From assembly GCA_001899525.1 (NCBI GenBank), contig MKVY01000038.1, positions 493,127-529,672 on the forward strand: DNA of 36,546 nucleotides, written 5' to 3'. A model generated the notes under the pieces. The model saw only the letters and a list, made by a program, of their open reading frames with translations. It did not search any database and was not told where the DNA came from. The translations under genes were made by a program, and so were the position numbers. The stretch's first letter is position 1. Each line of letters starts with the position of its first letter. Shown one piece after another: positions 28,537 through 36,528 of the stretch. The DNA is from Rhizobiales bacterium 65-9 (GTDB lineage Bacteria; Pseudomonadota; Alphaproteobacteria; Rhizobiales; Beijerinckiaceae).

Positions 28537-29930
28537 GCGCGGACATCCTCATCGTCGATGACGAGGGCGACATTCGCGAGCTTGTCGCGGGAATTCTCGA
28601 AGACGAAGGCTACAAGACCCGCACGGCTGGAACCGCCGACGACGCTATCGCGGCGGTCGCGGCGCGACGACCTCATCTCGTGTTCCTCGACATCTGGCTG
28701 CAGGGCAGCAAGATCGACGGGCTGCAGGTGCTCGACATCATCAAGAAGGATCATTCCGACATGCCTGTCGTGATGATCTCGGGCCATGGCAACATCGAGA
28801 CCGCGGTTTCGGCCATCAAGAAAGGCGCGTACGATTTTATTGAAAAGCCGTTCAAGGCGGACAGGCTGCTGCTGGTGGCGGAGCGGGCGCTTGAAACGTC
28901 GCGCCTTCGGCGCGAAGTGCGCGAATTGAAGGTTCTTTCCTCTCATGCGTCGGCGATCGTCGGCGGCTCGCTCGCCGCCAACCAGTTGCGGCAGGCGATC
29001 GATCGCGTCGCTCCGACCAACGCGCGCGTGCTGATCGCGGGCGCGCCGGGCAGCGGCAAGGAGCTTTCGGCGCGCACGATCCATGCGCAGTCGACGCGCG
29101 CGCACGGACCGTTCGTCATCATCAATGCAGCCACGATCACGCCTGACCGGATGGAGGTCGAACTGTTTGGCGTGGAGACGAACGGCGAGAAGCCCCGTCG
29201 CGTTGGCGCGCTTGAAGAGGCGCATGGCGGCACGCTCTACATCGACGAGATCTGCGACATGCCGCGCGAGACGCAAGGCAAGATTCTCCGCGTGCTGACC
29301 GAACAGAGTTTTCAGCGCGTCGGCGGCTCGGCGCGCGTCAATGTTGATATTCGGATCGTCTCGTCGAGCAGCCGCGACCTTCCGACCGAGATCGCAGCGG
29401 GCCGGGTGCGCGAGGATCTTTACCATCGGCTCGCTGTGGTGCCGATCCGGGTGCCTCCTCTGGCGGAGCGGCGCGACGATATTCCAGCGCTCGTGACAGC
29501 GTTCATGGAGCAGATTTCGAACGCGACGGGACTGCCCCTCAGGACGATCGCCGCCGATGCGATGGCGGTGCTTCAGGCCCATGACTGGCCGGGCAATGTC
29601 CGGCAACTCCGCAATAATGTTGAACGGCTGATGATTCTCGCGGGCGGCGACCCGGCGAGCGAGGTGACAGCCAGCATGCTGCCGTCTGACGTGGGTTCGC
29701 TCGTTCCCGCGACGCCCAACGGCGCCGGCGGGGAGCGGCTTCTCGGACTGCCGCTGCGCGAAGCGCGCGAGGAGTTCGAACGCGAATATCTGATGGCGCA
29801 GATCAGCCGGTTCGGCGGCAACATTTCGCGAACCGCCGAGTTTATCGGCATGGAGAGGTCTGCTTTGCATCGAAAGCTCAAATCGCTCGGAGTCGGCGAT
29901 CGCGAGGAGCGGCATGAGTCCGCTGCATGA
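28533..29930 (+). CDS. ntrX: Response regulator NtrX (AAA+ type, lacks GAFTGA)
   Basis: NtrX is the partner of NtrY, with receiver, AAA+ and Fis-type DNA-binding domains in 465 residues. The receiver has D53 in FLDIWLQG as the phospho-acceptor. The AAA+ domain keeps a Walker A-like GAPGSGKE near residue 170 and Walker B as TLYIDEICDMP. Where NtrC has GAFTGA, this protein reads ELFGVETNGEKPRR (about residue 209), so the loop that engages sigma-54 is missing. The C-terminal helix-turn-helix is NISRTAEFIGMERSALHRKL. The start at 28533 overlaps the ntrY stop. The loss of GAFTGA fits reports that alphaproteobacterial NtrX works without sigma-54; that part is family knowledge, not shown by the sequence. 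Confidence 0.95.
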   Translation: MSADILIVDDEGDIRELVAGILEDEGYKTRTAGTADDAIAAVAARRPHLVFLDIWLQGSKIDGLQVLDIIKKDHSDMPVVMISGHGNIETAVSAIKKGAYDFIEKPFKADRLLLVAERALETSRLRREVRELKVLSSHASAIVGGSLAANQLRQAIDRVAPTNARVLIAGAPGSGKELSARTIHAQSTRAHGPFVIINAATITPDRMEVELFGVETNGEKPRRVGALEEAHGGTLYIDEICDMPRETQGKILRVLTEQSFQRVGGSARVNVDIRIVSSSSRDLPTEIAAGRVREDLYHRLAVVPIRVPPLAERRDDIPALVTAFMEQISNATGLPLRTIAADAMAVLQAHDWPGNVRQLRNNVERLMILAGGDPASEVTASMLPSDVGSLVPATPNGAGGERLLGLPLREAREEFEREYLMAQISRFGGNISRTAEFIGMERSALHRKLKSLGVGDREERHESAA

Positions 29931-30058
29931 CTGCCGGCCGCGGGCTTGATTGACCAACGATCCGGTCGTTAATTGTGATGGAAGCGCCGGGCGGCGTCGC
30001 CGCGCGGTTTTTACGAAGAACCACATCCCCGTCAGGGGAGAACAACAAGAGGTGGGGC

Positions 30059-30316
30059 ATGGCAGAGCGGACGCAAAACCTGCAGGACACGTTTCTTAAC
30101 TATGTCCGCAAACAGAAAATCCCGCTGACGATCTTCCTCGTGAACGGCGTCAAGCTGCAGGGCGTCGTCACCTGGTTCGACAATTTCTGCGTGCTGTTGC
30201 GGCGCGACGGCCATTCGCAGCTCGTTTACAAGCACGCCATCTCGACCATCATGCCGGGCGCGCCCGTTCAACTCTTCGACCCCTCCGATGAAGCGCCGAA
30301 TGGCGAACGCGGATAG
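30059..30316 (+). CDS. hfq: RNA chaperone Hfq
   Basis: This hexameric Sm-like protein helps small RNAs pair with mRNAs and controls translation and decay. It is 85 residues long, with Sm1 motif [19 protein letters not shown] (from residue 9) and [15 protein letters not shown], then the Sm2 motif [12 protein letters not shown]. The chosen start, MAERTQNLQ, is preceded by GAGGTGGGGC; a longer frame from 29975 runs through the leader and is not supported. It lies 128 bases after ntrX and 15 bases before hflX, an order conserved across alphaproteobacteria. A TTGACC at 29950-29955 in the gap could be a -35 element, but the -10 is poor. Confidence 0.97.
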   Translation: MAERTQNLQDTFLNYVRKQKIPLTIFLVNGVKLQGVVTWFDNFCVLLRRDGHSQLVYKHAISTIMPGAPVQLFDPSDEAPNGERG

Positions 30317-30331
30317 GATGCCGCTGTCTTC

Positions 30332-31699
30332 ATGAGCGAGGCGGAAGCCGGTCGACCGGTCGTCGACGAGGCGCGGGCGGTTGCGGAAACAACGCCGACG
30401 CTCGTCATCGGCGCCTATTTGACGGCGCGCAGGGCTGGAGCGACGCCCTCCCGCTCGCCAGAAGCGCGTCTCGACGAAGCCGCCGGCCTCGCGCGCGCGA
30501 TCGATCTCGACGTGCGCGCCGTGATCCCCATCATGCTCGGCGAGATCCGGCCGGCGACCTTTATCGGCAAGGGCAAGGTCGAGGAGATCGCCGCTCTGGC
30601 CAAGGAGCAGGGCATCCGCCTTGTTTCCATGGATTGCGCGCTGACGCCTGTGCAGCAGCGCAATCTCGAACGCGCCTGGGATTGTAAGGTCATCGACCGC
30701 ACTGGCCTCATCCTCGAAATCTTCGGCCGCCGCGCTCGGACCAGGGAAGGAACGCTGCAGGTCGAGCTTGCGCATCTGAACTACCAGCGCAGCCGGCTGG
30801 TCCGCTCCTGGACCCACCTCGAGCGCCAGCGCGGCGGCTTCGGCTTCCTCGGCGGCCCAGGCGAGACGCAGATCGAGATCGACCGGCGGCTGATCCAGGA
30901 ACGCATTTCGCGGATCGAGCGCGATCTCGAAGCGGTGAAAAAAACGCGCGCGCTGCACCGCGCCAGCCGCCGGCGCGTGCCTTATCCGATCGTCGCGCTC
31001 GTGGGTTACACCAACGCCGGCAAGTCGACCCTGTTCAACCGTCTGTCGCGGGCGGATGTTCTGGCCGAGGACATGCTGTTCGCGACGCTCGATCCGACCG
31101 CGCGCGCGATCCGCCTGCCGCATGGCGGCCGCGTGATCCTGTCCGACACGGTCGGCTTCATCTCCGATCTGCCGACAATGCTCGTCGCGGCGTTCCGCGC
31201 GACGCTGGAGGACGTCATCGAGGCCGATGTGATCCTGCATGTTCGCGATGTCGCGCATGAAGACTCGGAGGCGCAGGCGTCCGATGTCGAAGAGATTCTG
31301 CGCGAACTCGGCATCGATGCGACGGGTGCGTCGCGCGTGATCGAGGTCTGGAACAAGATCGACCTGATGACCTCGGAGGCGCGCGAACGGCTGCAGGCGC
31401 AAGCGTCCGCAGAAGGCGCTCGGCCCGCCGTCGCGGTGTCGGCGCTGACAGGCGAGGGGACGGAGCGCCTGTTTCTCGCCATCGAAACGGCGCTGGCCCG
31501 CAACCAACTCACCTTCGCCGTGACGGTCCCGGCCGACGACGGCGCCGGCCTGAGCTGGCTGCATGAGCGCACCGGCGTGCTGGATCGCCGCAGCGAGCCT
31601 GACGGCCGCCAGCACCTCGTGGTGCGGGTCACGCCCGATCGCCGCGCGCGCTTCGAGGCGAGGTTTCCCGGCGCGCGTCTGCGAAGCCAGCTTATTTAG
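30332..31699 (+). CDS. hflX: Ribosome-associated GTPase HflX
   Basis: HflX is a translational GTPase that binds the 50S subunit and can split or rescue stalled ribosomes during stress. It is 455 residues long. The N-terminal domain has ARRAGATPSRSPEARLDEAAGLA and FIGKGKVEEIAALA, and a glycine-rich linker GGFGFLGGPGETQIE precedes the coiled region. The G domain has G1 GYTNAGKST near residue 226, G3 SDTVGFISDLP, and G4 NKID. The C-terminal domain ends with VRVTPDRRARFEARFPGA, as in relatives. It is probably co-transcribed with hfq. Confidence 0.96.
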   Translation: MSEAEAGRPVVDEARAVAETTPTLVIGAYLTARRAGATPSRSPEARLDEAAGLARAIDLDVRAVIPIMLGEIRPATFIGKGKVEEIAALAKEQGIRLVSMDCALTPVQQRNLERAWDCKVIDRTGLILEIFGRRARTREGTLQVELAHLNYQRSRLVRSWTHLERQRGGFGFLGGPGETQIEIDRRLIQERISRIERDLEAVKKTRALHRASRRRVPYPIVALVGYTNAGKSTLFNRLSRADVLAEDMLFATLDPTARAIRLPHGGRVILSDTVGFISDLPTMLVAAFRATLEDVIEADVILHVRDVAHEDSEAQASDVEEILRELGIDATGASRVIEVWNKIDLMTSEARERLQAQASAEGARPAVAVSALTGEGTERLFLAIETALARNQLTFAVTVPADDGAGLSWLHERTGVLDRRSEPDGRQHLVVRVTPDRRARFEARFPGARLRSQLI

Positions 31700-31933
31700 A
31701 GCAGCAGGAAAAGACCGCCTCCATCCGACCGCTTGAAAGACTCTTCCCTAGACTTTGCGCCTCGGCGGCATCGCTGAGAGCCATGTTGGTGTCAGTCGTT
31801 TACCGGCGCCAACGATATTACCAACCAATCGCTAGGACGCGAAGAGCCCTAACGGACAATTCAGGCAATCATATCAATTATTCAGCTGCTTACCTTCGGC
31901 TCAGATGCGGATAGGGACTGAAAGGCGCGGTTC

Positions 31934-32009
31934 TGGTGGGCCCGGCAGGACTCGAACCTGCAACCAGACCGTTATGAGCGGTCGGCTCTAACCATTGAGC
32001 TACAGGCCC
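31934..32009 (-). tRNA. tRNA with CAT anticodon, probably tRNA-Ile2 (lysidine type)
   Basis: On the minus strand a complete 76-base cloverleaf starts GGGCCTGTAGCTCAATGG and ends in an encoded CCA. The anticodon loop CTCATAA sits on a GACCG/CGGTC stem, and the T-arm is GCAGG-TTCGAGT-CCTGC. CAT can be elongator Met, initiator Met or Ile2. The initiator is excluded because the first pair is G-C. C4-G69, T12-A23, C29-G41 and A73 agree with known isoleucyl-tRNA synthetase identity elements, and the acceptor resembles alphaproteobacterial tRNA-Ile. I therefore favour Ile2, modified by TilS, over elongator Met. Confidence 0.85.
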
Positions 32010-32163
32010 TTTTCGCTGCGGCGGAGGCGAAACTCACATTTTCCGGCGGCGGCTTTTCTTTTTGGCCAATGATTGGGCCAAAGATTGAAGCCGCACTTCA
32101 TAGGCATAAGGAACAGCCAAATCAACGGCGAGCGCCATCCGGCCCCGGCGGCGGAAAGACAAT

Positions 32164-32192
32164 CGCCGCCCCGGAGTCGAACCGGAGCGGCG
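32164..32192 (-). other. Strong hairpin with a tRNA T-arm-like loop
   Basis: Read on the minus strand, CGCCGCTCCGG and CCGGGGCGGCG form an 11-pair stem (one G-T) around TTCGACT, a perfect T-loop consensus. No CCA follows and no matching 5' acceptor strand lies upstream, so it is not a whole tRNA. On the plus strand the same structure has one C-A mismatch and is followed by GGAATTTTT, so it could also act as a terminator there. Confidence 0.4.
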
Positions 32193-32494
32193 GGAATTTT
32201 TCACGAGACCAGACCGAAAATCAGCGTGTGATCGATAGCTCGACATCCCGGCCGGGGGCAACGGTTTGGGAGGCGTGAGTGATCGTCCCCCTGCCCACGA
32301 GGCCGTCGCCATCGCGGCGGCGGTCGCCGGCGCCATTCCGCGCTCGACTACACCAGTCCAGCGCAGTTCGAACGAACCGCGTCACGCTGAACGCTTGCCT
32401 TTCCATTGAACCGGGGCAAGTCCAGACTCTGCATATTCTCTGAGCGCGCGCCGCGCCGGACGACTGAAACACGCTTTTGAACGGCGTCAGGCGC

Positions 32495-32523
32495 TTGCGG
32501 CGGCGGCGGACCGCCCTTATACC
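32495..32523 (+). promoter_or_regulatory. Candidate promoter of tRNA-Glu
   Basis: TTGCGG (32495-32500) and TATACC (32518-32523) are 17 bases apart, and the mature tRNA-Glu starts 30 bases after the -10. The spacing and position fit a strong sigma-70-type promoter. Confidence 0.5.
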
Positions 32524-32552
32524 GCCCGCCACGCGCCAAGAGCGGCGCGTCC

Positions 32553-32628
32553 GCGCCCTTCGTCTAGCGGTCTAGGACGTTGCCCTTTCACGGCAAAAAC
32601 ACGGGTTCGAGTCCCGTAGGGCGCGCCA
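32553..32628 (+). tRNA. tRNA-Glu (anticodon TTC)
   Basis: A complete 76-base cloverleaf with encoded CCA. The acceptor GCGCCCT pairs with AGGGCGC, with discriminator G. The anticodon arm is TTGCC-CTTTCAC-GGCAA, giving TTC for glutamate codons GAA and GAG. The T-arm is ACGGG-TTCGAGT-CCCGT. It lies alone between the intergenic region and mazG. Confidence 0.96.
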
Positions 32629-32660
32629 ATAATTTCAACCACTTGAGCGCGTACGCCTGC

Positions 32661-32783
32661 TAGGGCGTTTCCCGACTTCTTTGAACCGGAGGGATTCCCA
32701 AACTTCGCGAAGCCGCAGAGTTTCTTGGTGCCGGTGAAGTGCGAGGGATCGATGGGTTACTCGAAAGATTTGCCGGTCCGTCT
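32661..32783. other. Possible degraded mobile-element and repeat traces
   Basis: Bases 32661-32699 contain GGGCGTTTCCCGACTTC and GGAGGGATTCCC, which resemble dispersed intergenic repeats that I recall from Hyphomicrobiales genomes. From 32754 a short frame reads MGYSKDLPVRL, close to the N-terminus of IS630-type transposases, and is lost at the mazG stop (32783). There are no terminal repeats and no catalytic residues. This is only a suggestion of an old insertion. Confidence 0.2.
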
Positions 32784-33649
32784 TAGGCGAGGGCGGATCG
32801 GTCGCCCCGTTCCTTTTTCTCCTCGACCTTCGCCGCGTTCCACAGCGCGTCCATCTCGTCGAGAGAGCTTTGCGCCGGCGTCCTGCCCCGTTGCGCGAGC
32901 GCGGATTCTATGAAGGCGAAACGTCGCTCGAATTTCAGATTGGCGGCCCTCAGCGCGCTCTCGGGATCGACGCCGAGATGCCGCGCGAGATTGACGCTCG
33001 CGAACAGGAAATCGCCGATCTCCTCGGCCGTCGCGTCGCCGTCATTCGCGGCGAGCGCGTCCTCCACTTCCGCGATTTCCTCTTTGAGCTTGGCGAGCAC
33101 GGACCGGACATCGTTCCAGTCGAAACCGACCGCGCCGGCCTTGGCCTGAAGCTTCAGCGCGCGGCTGAGCGCGGGGAGGGCGGCCGGAACGCCGGCGAGC
33201 GCGCCGTTCTCGGGCGGAAGCGGGCGGCCGCTGGCCAGATGCGCGGCGCGGCGCTCGGCCTTCTCCCGGGCTTTGATCTCGCCCCACAGCGCCTTCACCG
33301 CGTCGGGCGCGAGCTGGCGGGCGTCCCCGAACACATGCGGATGACGACGGATCAGCTTGGCCGTGATCGCCTCTACGACATCGGGAAAACTGAAATCGCC
33401 CGCCTCCTCGGCCATGCGGGCATGGAAGACGACCTGGAGCAGCAGGTCGCCCAACTCGTCCTTCAGGTCGGTCCTGTCGCCGCGCGCGATCGCGTCGGCG
33501 ACCTCGGCCGCTTCCTCGATCGTGTAGGGCGCGATCGATTCGAATGTCTGCTCGAGATCCCAAGGACAGCCGCTGCCAGGCGTGCGGAGCGCCGCCATGA
33601 TGGCGATGAGATCGTCGATGTCGCGGGAGGGCCGCACGCCGCCGCTCAT
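32783..33649 (-). CDS. mazG: Nucleoside triphosphate pyrophosphohydrolase MazG
   Basis: MazG hydrolyses nucleoside triphosphates to monophosphates and pyrophosphate, cleaning non-canonical nucleotides and influencing the stringent response. It is 288 residues long with tandem MazG domains. The first has CPWDLEQTFESIAPYTIEEA split over residues 24-45, with the EExxE metal motif (EEAAE) and the partner ELGDLLLQVVFHARMAEE; the second is around EEIAEVEDALA and EEIGDFLFASVNLARHL. The ATG overlaps the stop of the upstream Hsp70-like gene (33646-33649). In relatives mazG commonly follows hflX on the plus strand; here it is inverted and separated from hflX by the two tRNA genes. Confidence 0.95.
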   Translation of the reverse strand: MSGGVRPSRDIDDLIAIMAALRTPGSGCPWDLEQTFESIAPYTIEEAAEVADAIARGDRTDLKDELGDLLLQVVFHARMAEEAGDFSFPDVVEAITAKLIRRHPHVFGDARQLAPDAVKALWGEIKAREKAERRAAHLASGRPLPPENGALAGVPAALPALSRALKLQAKAGAVGFDWNDVRSVLAKLKEEIAEVEDALAANDGDATAEEIGDFLFASVNLARHLGVDPESALRAANLKFERRFAFIESALAQRGRTPAQSSLDEMDALWNAAKVEEKKERGDRSALA

Positions 33650-35001
33650 GACGCGACCGCCTCCGACGCGCGCGCGGAAAGGGCTTCCGCGTCGTAGGAC
33701 CAGCGGCGCGCATCGGCCGTGGCGCCGAGCAGCGCCAGGCCGTAGGCGATGGATTCGAACTGGTCTCCGGAGGCGAGGCGGCCTGCGCCGAAGCGCTCGA
33801 CGAACAACCGCCGGATCGCCGGCACATAGGAGGTGCCGCCTGTGAGGAACACGCGCTCGATGTCGGCGGCGCCGACGCCAGCGCGATCGAGCGCGTCGTC
33901 GACCGTCTCGGCGATGCGCGCCACATCGTCCGCGATCCAGGCCTCGAAGTCCGCGCGCGCCAGCCTCGCCCTGATCTCGAAATCCTCGGCCTTGAAGGAC
34001 AATTCGGTTTCCTCCTTCTCCGACAGCGCGATCTTAGCCTCTGATACGGCGCGATAGAGCGCAAATCCATGATCATATTCGACGATGTCGATGAAATGGC
34101 GCAGCGGCTCGGGATCGACCGCTTCGCGCGCCAGCGCGCGCAGTTCATCCAGCTCGCCGCTCGTCTTCATCAGCGCAAGCTGGCTCCAGCGCGCGAAGTT
34201 GGAATAATAGCGGTTCGGAATCGCCAGCGTCTTTCCGAAGGATCGATAGGCGCCGCCCTTGCCGAGGCGCGGCGACACGAGCCGGTCGACGATGCGATAA
34301 TCGAAAGCGTCTCCGGCGATTCCGACGCCCGAATGGGCGAGGGGCTCCGCGTGCGGCGCGCCGTTGCGGCGCGTGAAACGCATCACCGAGAAGTCGCTGG
34401 TGCCGCCGCCGAAGTCGGCGACCAGCACCATTGCGTCATGGGTCAGCCGCCGGGCGAAGAAGTAAGCCGCGCCGACGGGCTCATAGACATAGCTCGCATT
34501 CGCGGCGCCGACGGCTCCGAAGCCCGCCCGGTACCTGGTCATCGCCAGCGCGTCGTCGGGCGCATGGCCCGCGAAGCGCACGGGGCGGCCCACGACCAGA
34601 TTGCGGACGTTGAAATCAAGCTCAGGCCCGGCGCGCAGTTTCAGGGTGCGCAGGAACGTCGCCAGCAGATCCTCGAACCTGTAGCGCTCGCGGAAGATGC
34701 GCGTCTCCTGGAAGGCGCCGCTGGCGGCGAAGGTCTTGAACGACTGGATGAAGCGATGCGCGGCCTGACCGTCGACGAACGCATCGACTGCCCAGGGTCC
34801 GCCTTCCACCCTGAGCCGGTTCGCCGAGCCGGCGCGCTCCTGCCAGAAGCACAGCGCGGTGATGAAGACGTTGTGGTCGACGCCGCCATGCGCGAAACGG
34901 ATCGCCTCGACCTGACCGTCGCCGTGCGCCAGCGCGACGACGGTGTTACTGGTGCCGAAGTCGACGCCGATCGAGACGTCAGCGCTGGTCGCGGAAGCCA
35001 T
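33646..35001 (-). CDS. Hsp70-family protein, YegD-like (ATPase domain only)
   Basis: This 451-residue actin/Hsp70-fold ATPase resembles YegD-type putative chaperones. The N-terminal phosphate motif is GVDFGTSNTVVALAHGDG (about residues 12-29), the second phosphate loop is VADFGGGTSDFSVMRF near residue 190, and the adenosine motif is FLTGGTSYVPAIRRLF near residue 390. It ends soon after the ATPase domain, so the peptide-binding domain of DnaK is absent, as is usual for this subgroup. The stop overlaps the mazG start, so translation is probably coupled. Its client and role are unknown. The start is the ATG at 34999-35001; a 261-base spacer with a palindrome lies upstream. Confidence 0.88.
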   Translation of the reverse strand: MASATSADVSIGVDFGTSNTVVALAHGDGQVEAIRFAHGGVDHNVFITALCFWQERAGSANRLRVEGGPWAVDAFVDGQAAHRFIQSFKTFAASGAFQETRIFRERYRFEDLLATFLRTLKLRAGPELDFNVRNLVVGRPVRFAGHAPDDALAMTRYRAGFGAVGAANASYVYEPVGAAYFFARRLTHDAMVLVADFGGGTSDFSVMRFTRRNGAPHAEPLAHSGVGIAGDAFDYRIVDRLVSPRLGKGGAYRSFGKTLAIPNRYYSNFARWSQLALMKTSGELDELRALAREAVDPEPLRHFIDIVEYDHGFALYRAVSEAKIALSEKEETELSFKAEDFEIRARLARADFEAWIADDVARIAETVDDALDRAGVGAADIERVFLTGGTSYVPAIRRLFVERFGAGRLASGDQFESIAYGLALLGATADARRWSYDAEALSARASEAVAS

Positions 35002-35120
35002 GAGGGTCGCCGGTATGGATGCGGGGCGGGCGGCGTAGCAGGTTCAGCGCCAGCCGCAACCCGGTATCCAGACCGGACCAATTCCCGCCCGTTCGCATAA
35101 GATGCATTATGGAACTGAAA

Positions 35121-35221
35121 GGGCTGAATGCGGCCGATTGGATCGCGGCGAGCCAGCCAAAGCGCATCTCCACTTTGATGGAAACGCGTCTATCCATCAT
35201 AGTGGAAATGAAATTCAGCCC
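35121..35221. repeat. Long imperfect palindromic element
   Basis: The inner arms, 35165-35182 and 35193-35210, match at 16 of 18 positions as reverse complements around a ten-base loop. Outer arms GGGCTGAAT (35121-35129) and ATTCAGCCC (35213-35221) match perfectly, but with unequal spacing. Read outward on opposite strands, the inner arms encode similar peptides (RRVSIKVEMRF and TRLSIIVEMKF). It lies between the Hsp70-like gene and the glycerate kinase gene, both on the minus strand, so it may be a mobile palindromic repeat or a regulatory hairpin. Confidence 0.6.
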
Positions 35222-35262
35222 AAATATCAGCCCGTTGCGGCGCTCTGTTGACGTCCGTCGGC

Positions 35263-36528
35263 TTATAACTGCCGGATGAGAATGGCGCGGAAATCGTTGA
35301 CGTTGGTCAGCGTCGGCCCGGCGACGATCGCGTCATGCAAAGGCGCGAAGAAGCCATAGCCGTCATTGTCGGCGAGCCGCTCCTTGGCCCGGAGTCCGAG
35401 CTCCGCCGCGCGGCGGAGCGTGTCAGGGCCATAGGCATAGGCGGCGACATCCACGGCGCCGTCGACGCCGTCGGTATCGCCGGCGAGGGCGTGGATCGCC
35501 GGATGGCCGTCGAGCGAAACGGCGAGGGCGAGGAGGAATTCCGCGTTTCGGCCGCCCCTGCCCTTGCCGCGCACGGTCACCGTCGTCTCGCCGCCGGAGA
35601 TCAGGACGCAGGGCGGCCGGACGGGTTCGCCGCGCAATGCGACATGGCGCGCGATTCCCGCGAGCGTCGTCGCCACGTCGCGCGCCTCGCCCCCGATCGA
35701 GTCGCCGAGAACCAGCGGTTCACAGCCTGCGGCGCGCGCCACGTCGGCGGCCGCGTCGAGGGATTGCAGCGCGGTCGCGATCATCACGGTCTCGCAGCGG
35801 GCGAGGCGCGGATCGCCGGGCTTCGGCGTCTCGTCACAGGCGCGCTCCAGCGCCTCGACAACGGCCCTGGGCTCCGACACGCCGTAGCGGCGCAGGATCG
35901 CCAGCGCGTCGGCGCAGGAGGTCGGATCGGCGACCGTCGGGCCGGATGCGATCACCGACGGATCGTCGCCGGGCACGTCCGAGATCAGCAGCGATACGAC
36001 GCGGGCCGGCGCGCAGGCCAGCGCCAGCCGGCCGCCCTTGATGGCGGACAGGTGTTTCCGCACGCAGTTCATGTCGTGGATGCTCGCGCCGCTGCGCAGC
36101 AGAGCGCGGTTGATCGCCTGCTTGTCCGCGAGGGTCAGCCCGTCCGCCGGCAAAGTCAGGAGCGCCGAACCACCGCCTGAAATGAGGCAGAGAACGAGAT
36201 CGTCGGCGGACAGGCCGCTGACCAGCGCCATCATGCGGCGCGCGGCGGCGAGGCCGGCGGCGTCCGGCGTGGGATGAGCCGCCTCGACCACCTCGATGGT
36301 CCGCGTCGGAACGGCGTGGCCGTAGCGCGTGACGACGAGTCCTTCCAGCGGGCCGTCCCAATGCTCCTCCACAGCCTTCGCCATCGAGGCCGCCGCCTTC
36401 CCCGCCCCGACCACGATCGTCCGGCCCTTCGGTTTCTCCGGAAGATGCGGCGGCACGCAGACGGCGGGGTCGGCTGCGGCGATGGCGGCGCGGAACATGC
36501 GCTCGAGCAGGTCGCGTTCATCGGTCAC
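35263..36528 (-). CDS. Glycerate 2-kinase (MOFRL/TtuD family)
   Basis: This enzyme phosphorylates glycerate, forming 2-phosphoglycerate in most members, and links serine-cycle, tartrate or glyoxylate metabolism to glycolysis. The 421-residue protein has IVVGAGKAAASMAKAVEEHW near the N-terminus, the glycine motif LISGGGSALLTLP near residue 116, LISDVPGDDPSVIASGPT near residue 190, and the MOFRL-domain features CVLISGGETTVTVRGKGRGG and HALAGDTDGVDG. It starts with GTG at 36528, supported by AAGGAG about ten bases upstream at the window edge. In methylotrophs the enzyme is called GckA and in others TtuD; nothing here decides between these contexts. Confidence 0.93.
   Translation of the reverse strand: MTDERDLLERMFRAAIAAADPAVCVPPHLPEKPKGRTIVVGAGKAAASMAKAVEEHWDGPLEGLVVTRYGHAVPTRTIEVVEAAHPTPDAAGLAAARRMMALVSGLSADDLVLCLISGGGSALLTLPADGLTLADKQAINRALLRSGASIHDMNCVRKHLSAIKGGRLALACAPARVVSLLISDVPGDDPSVIASGPTVADPTSCADALAILRRYGVSEPRAVVEALERACDETPKPGDPRLARCETVMIATALQSLDAAADVARAAGCEPLVLGDSIGGEARDVATTLAGIARHVALRGEPVRPPCVLISGGETTVTVRGKGRGGRNAEFLLALAVSLDGHPAIHALAGDTDGVDGAVDVAAYAYGPDTLRRAAELGLRAKERLADNDGYGFFAPLHDAIVAGPTLTNVNDFRAILIRQL

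Larger units (their letters stand above)
32010..32552. other. Long intergenic region between two tRNA genes
   Basis: I see no supported gene in these 543 bases. They hold a perfect inverted repeat TTTGGCC/GGCCAAA (32061-32082), a GC-rich hairpin with a T-arm-like loop (32164-32192) and, at the right end, the promoter of the tRNA-Glu gene. A 100-codon minus-strand frame (32034-32336) and a 34-codon version of it lack a ribosome-binding site and any family resemblance. Base composition is patchy, as in old insertion scars. Confidence 0.6.

Noticed and set aside
28404..30026. A 540-codon minus-strand open frame
   Set aside because: It is antisense to ntrX, whose receiver, AAA+ and helix-turn-helix motifs are intact.
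32034..32138. A 34-codon minus-strand frame with a basic tail (KKKSRRRKM)
   Set aside because: No ribosome-binding site is visible and the repeated LAQSLAK comes from an inverted repeat in the DNA. There is not enough to call a gene.
32160..32340. Two-piece tmRNA gene
   Set aside because: The T-loop-like hairpin prompted the idea, but there is no tag frame with an Ala-Asn-Asp start, no CCA and no matching acceptor strand.
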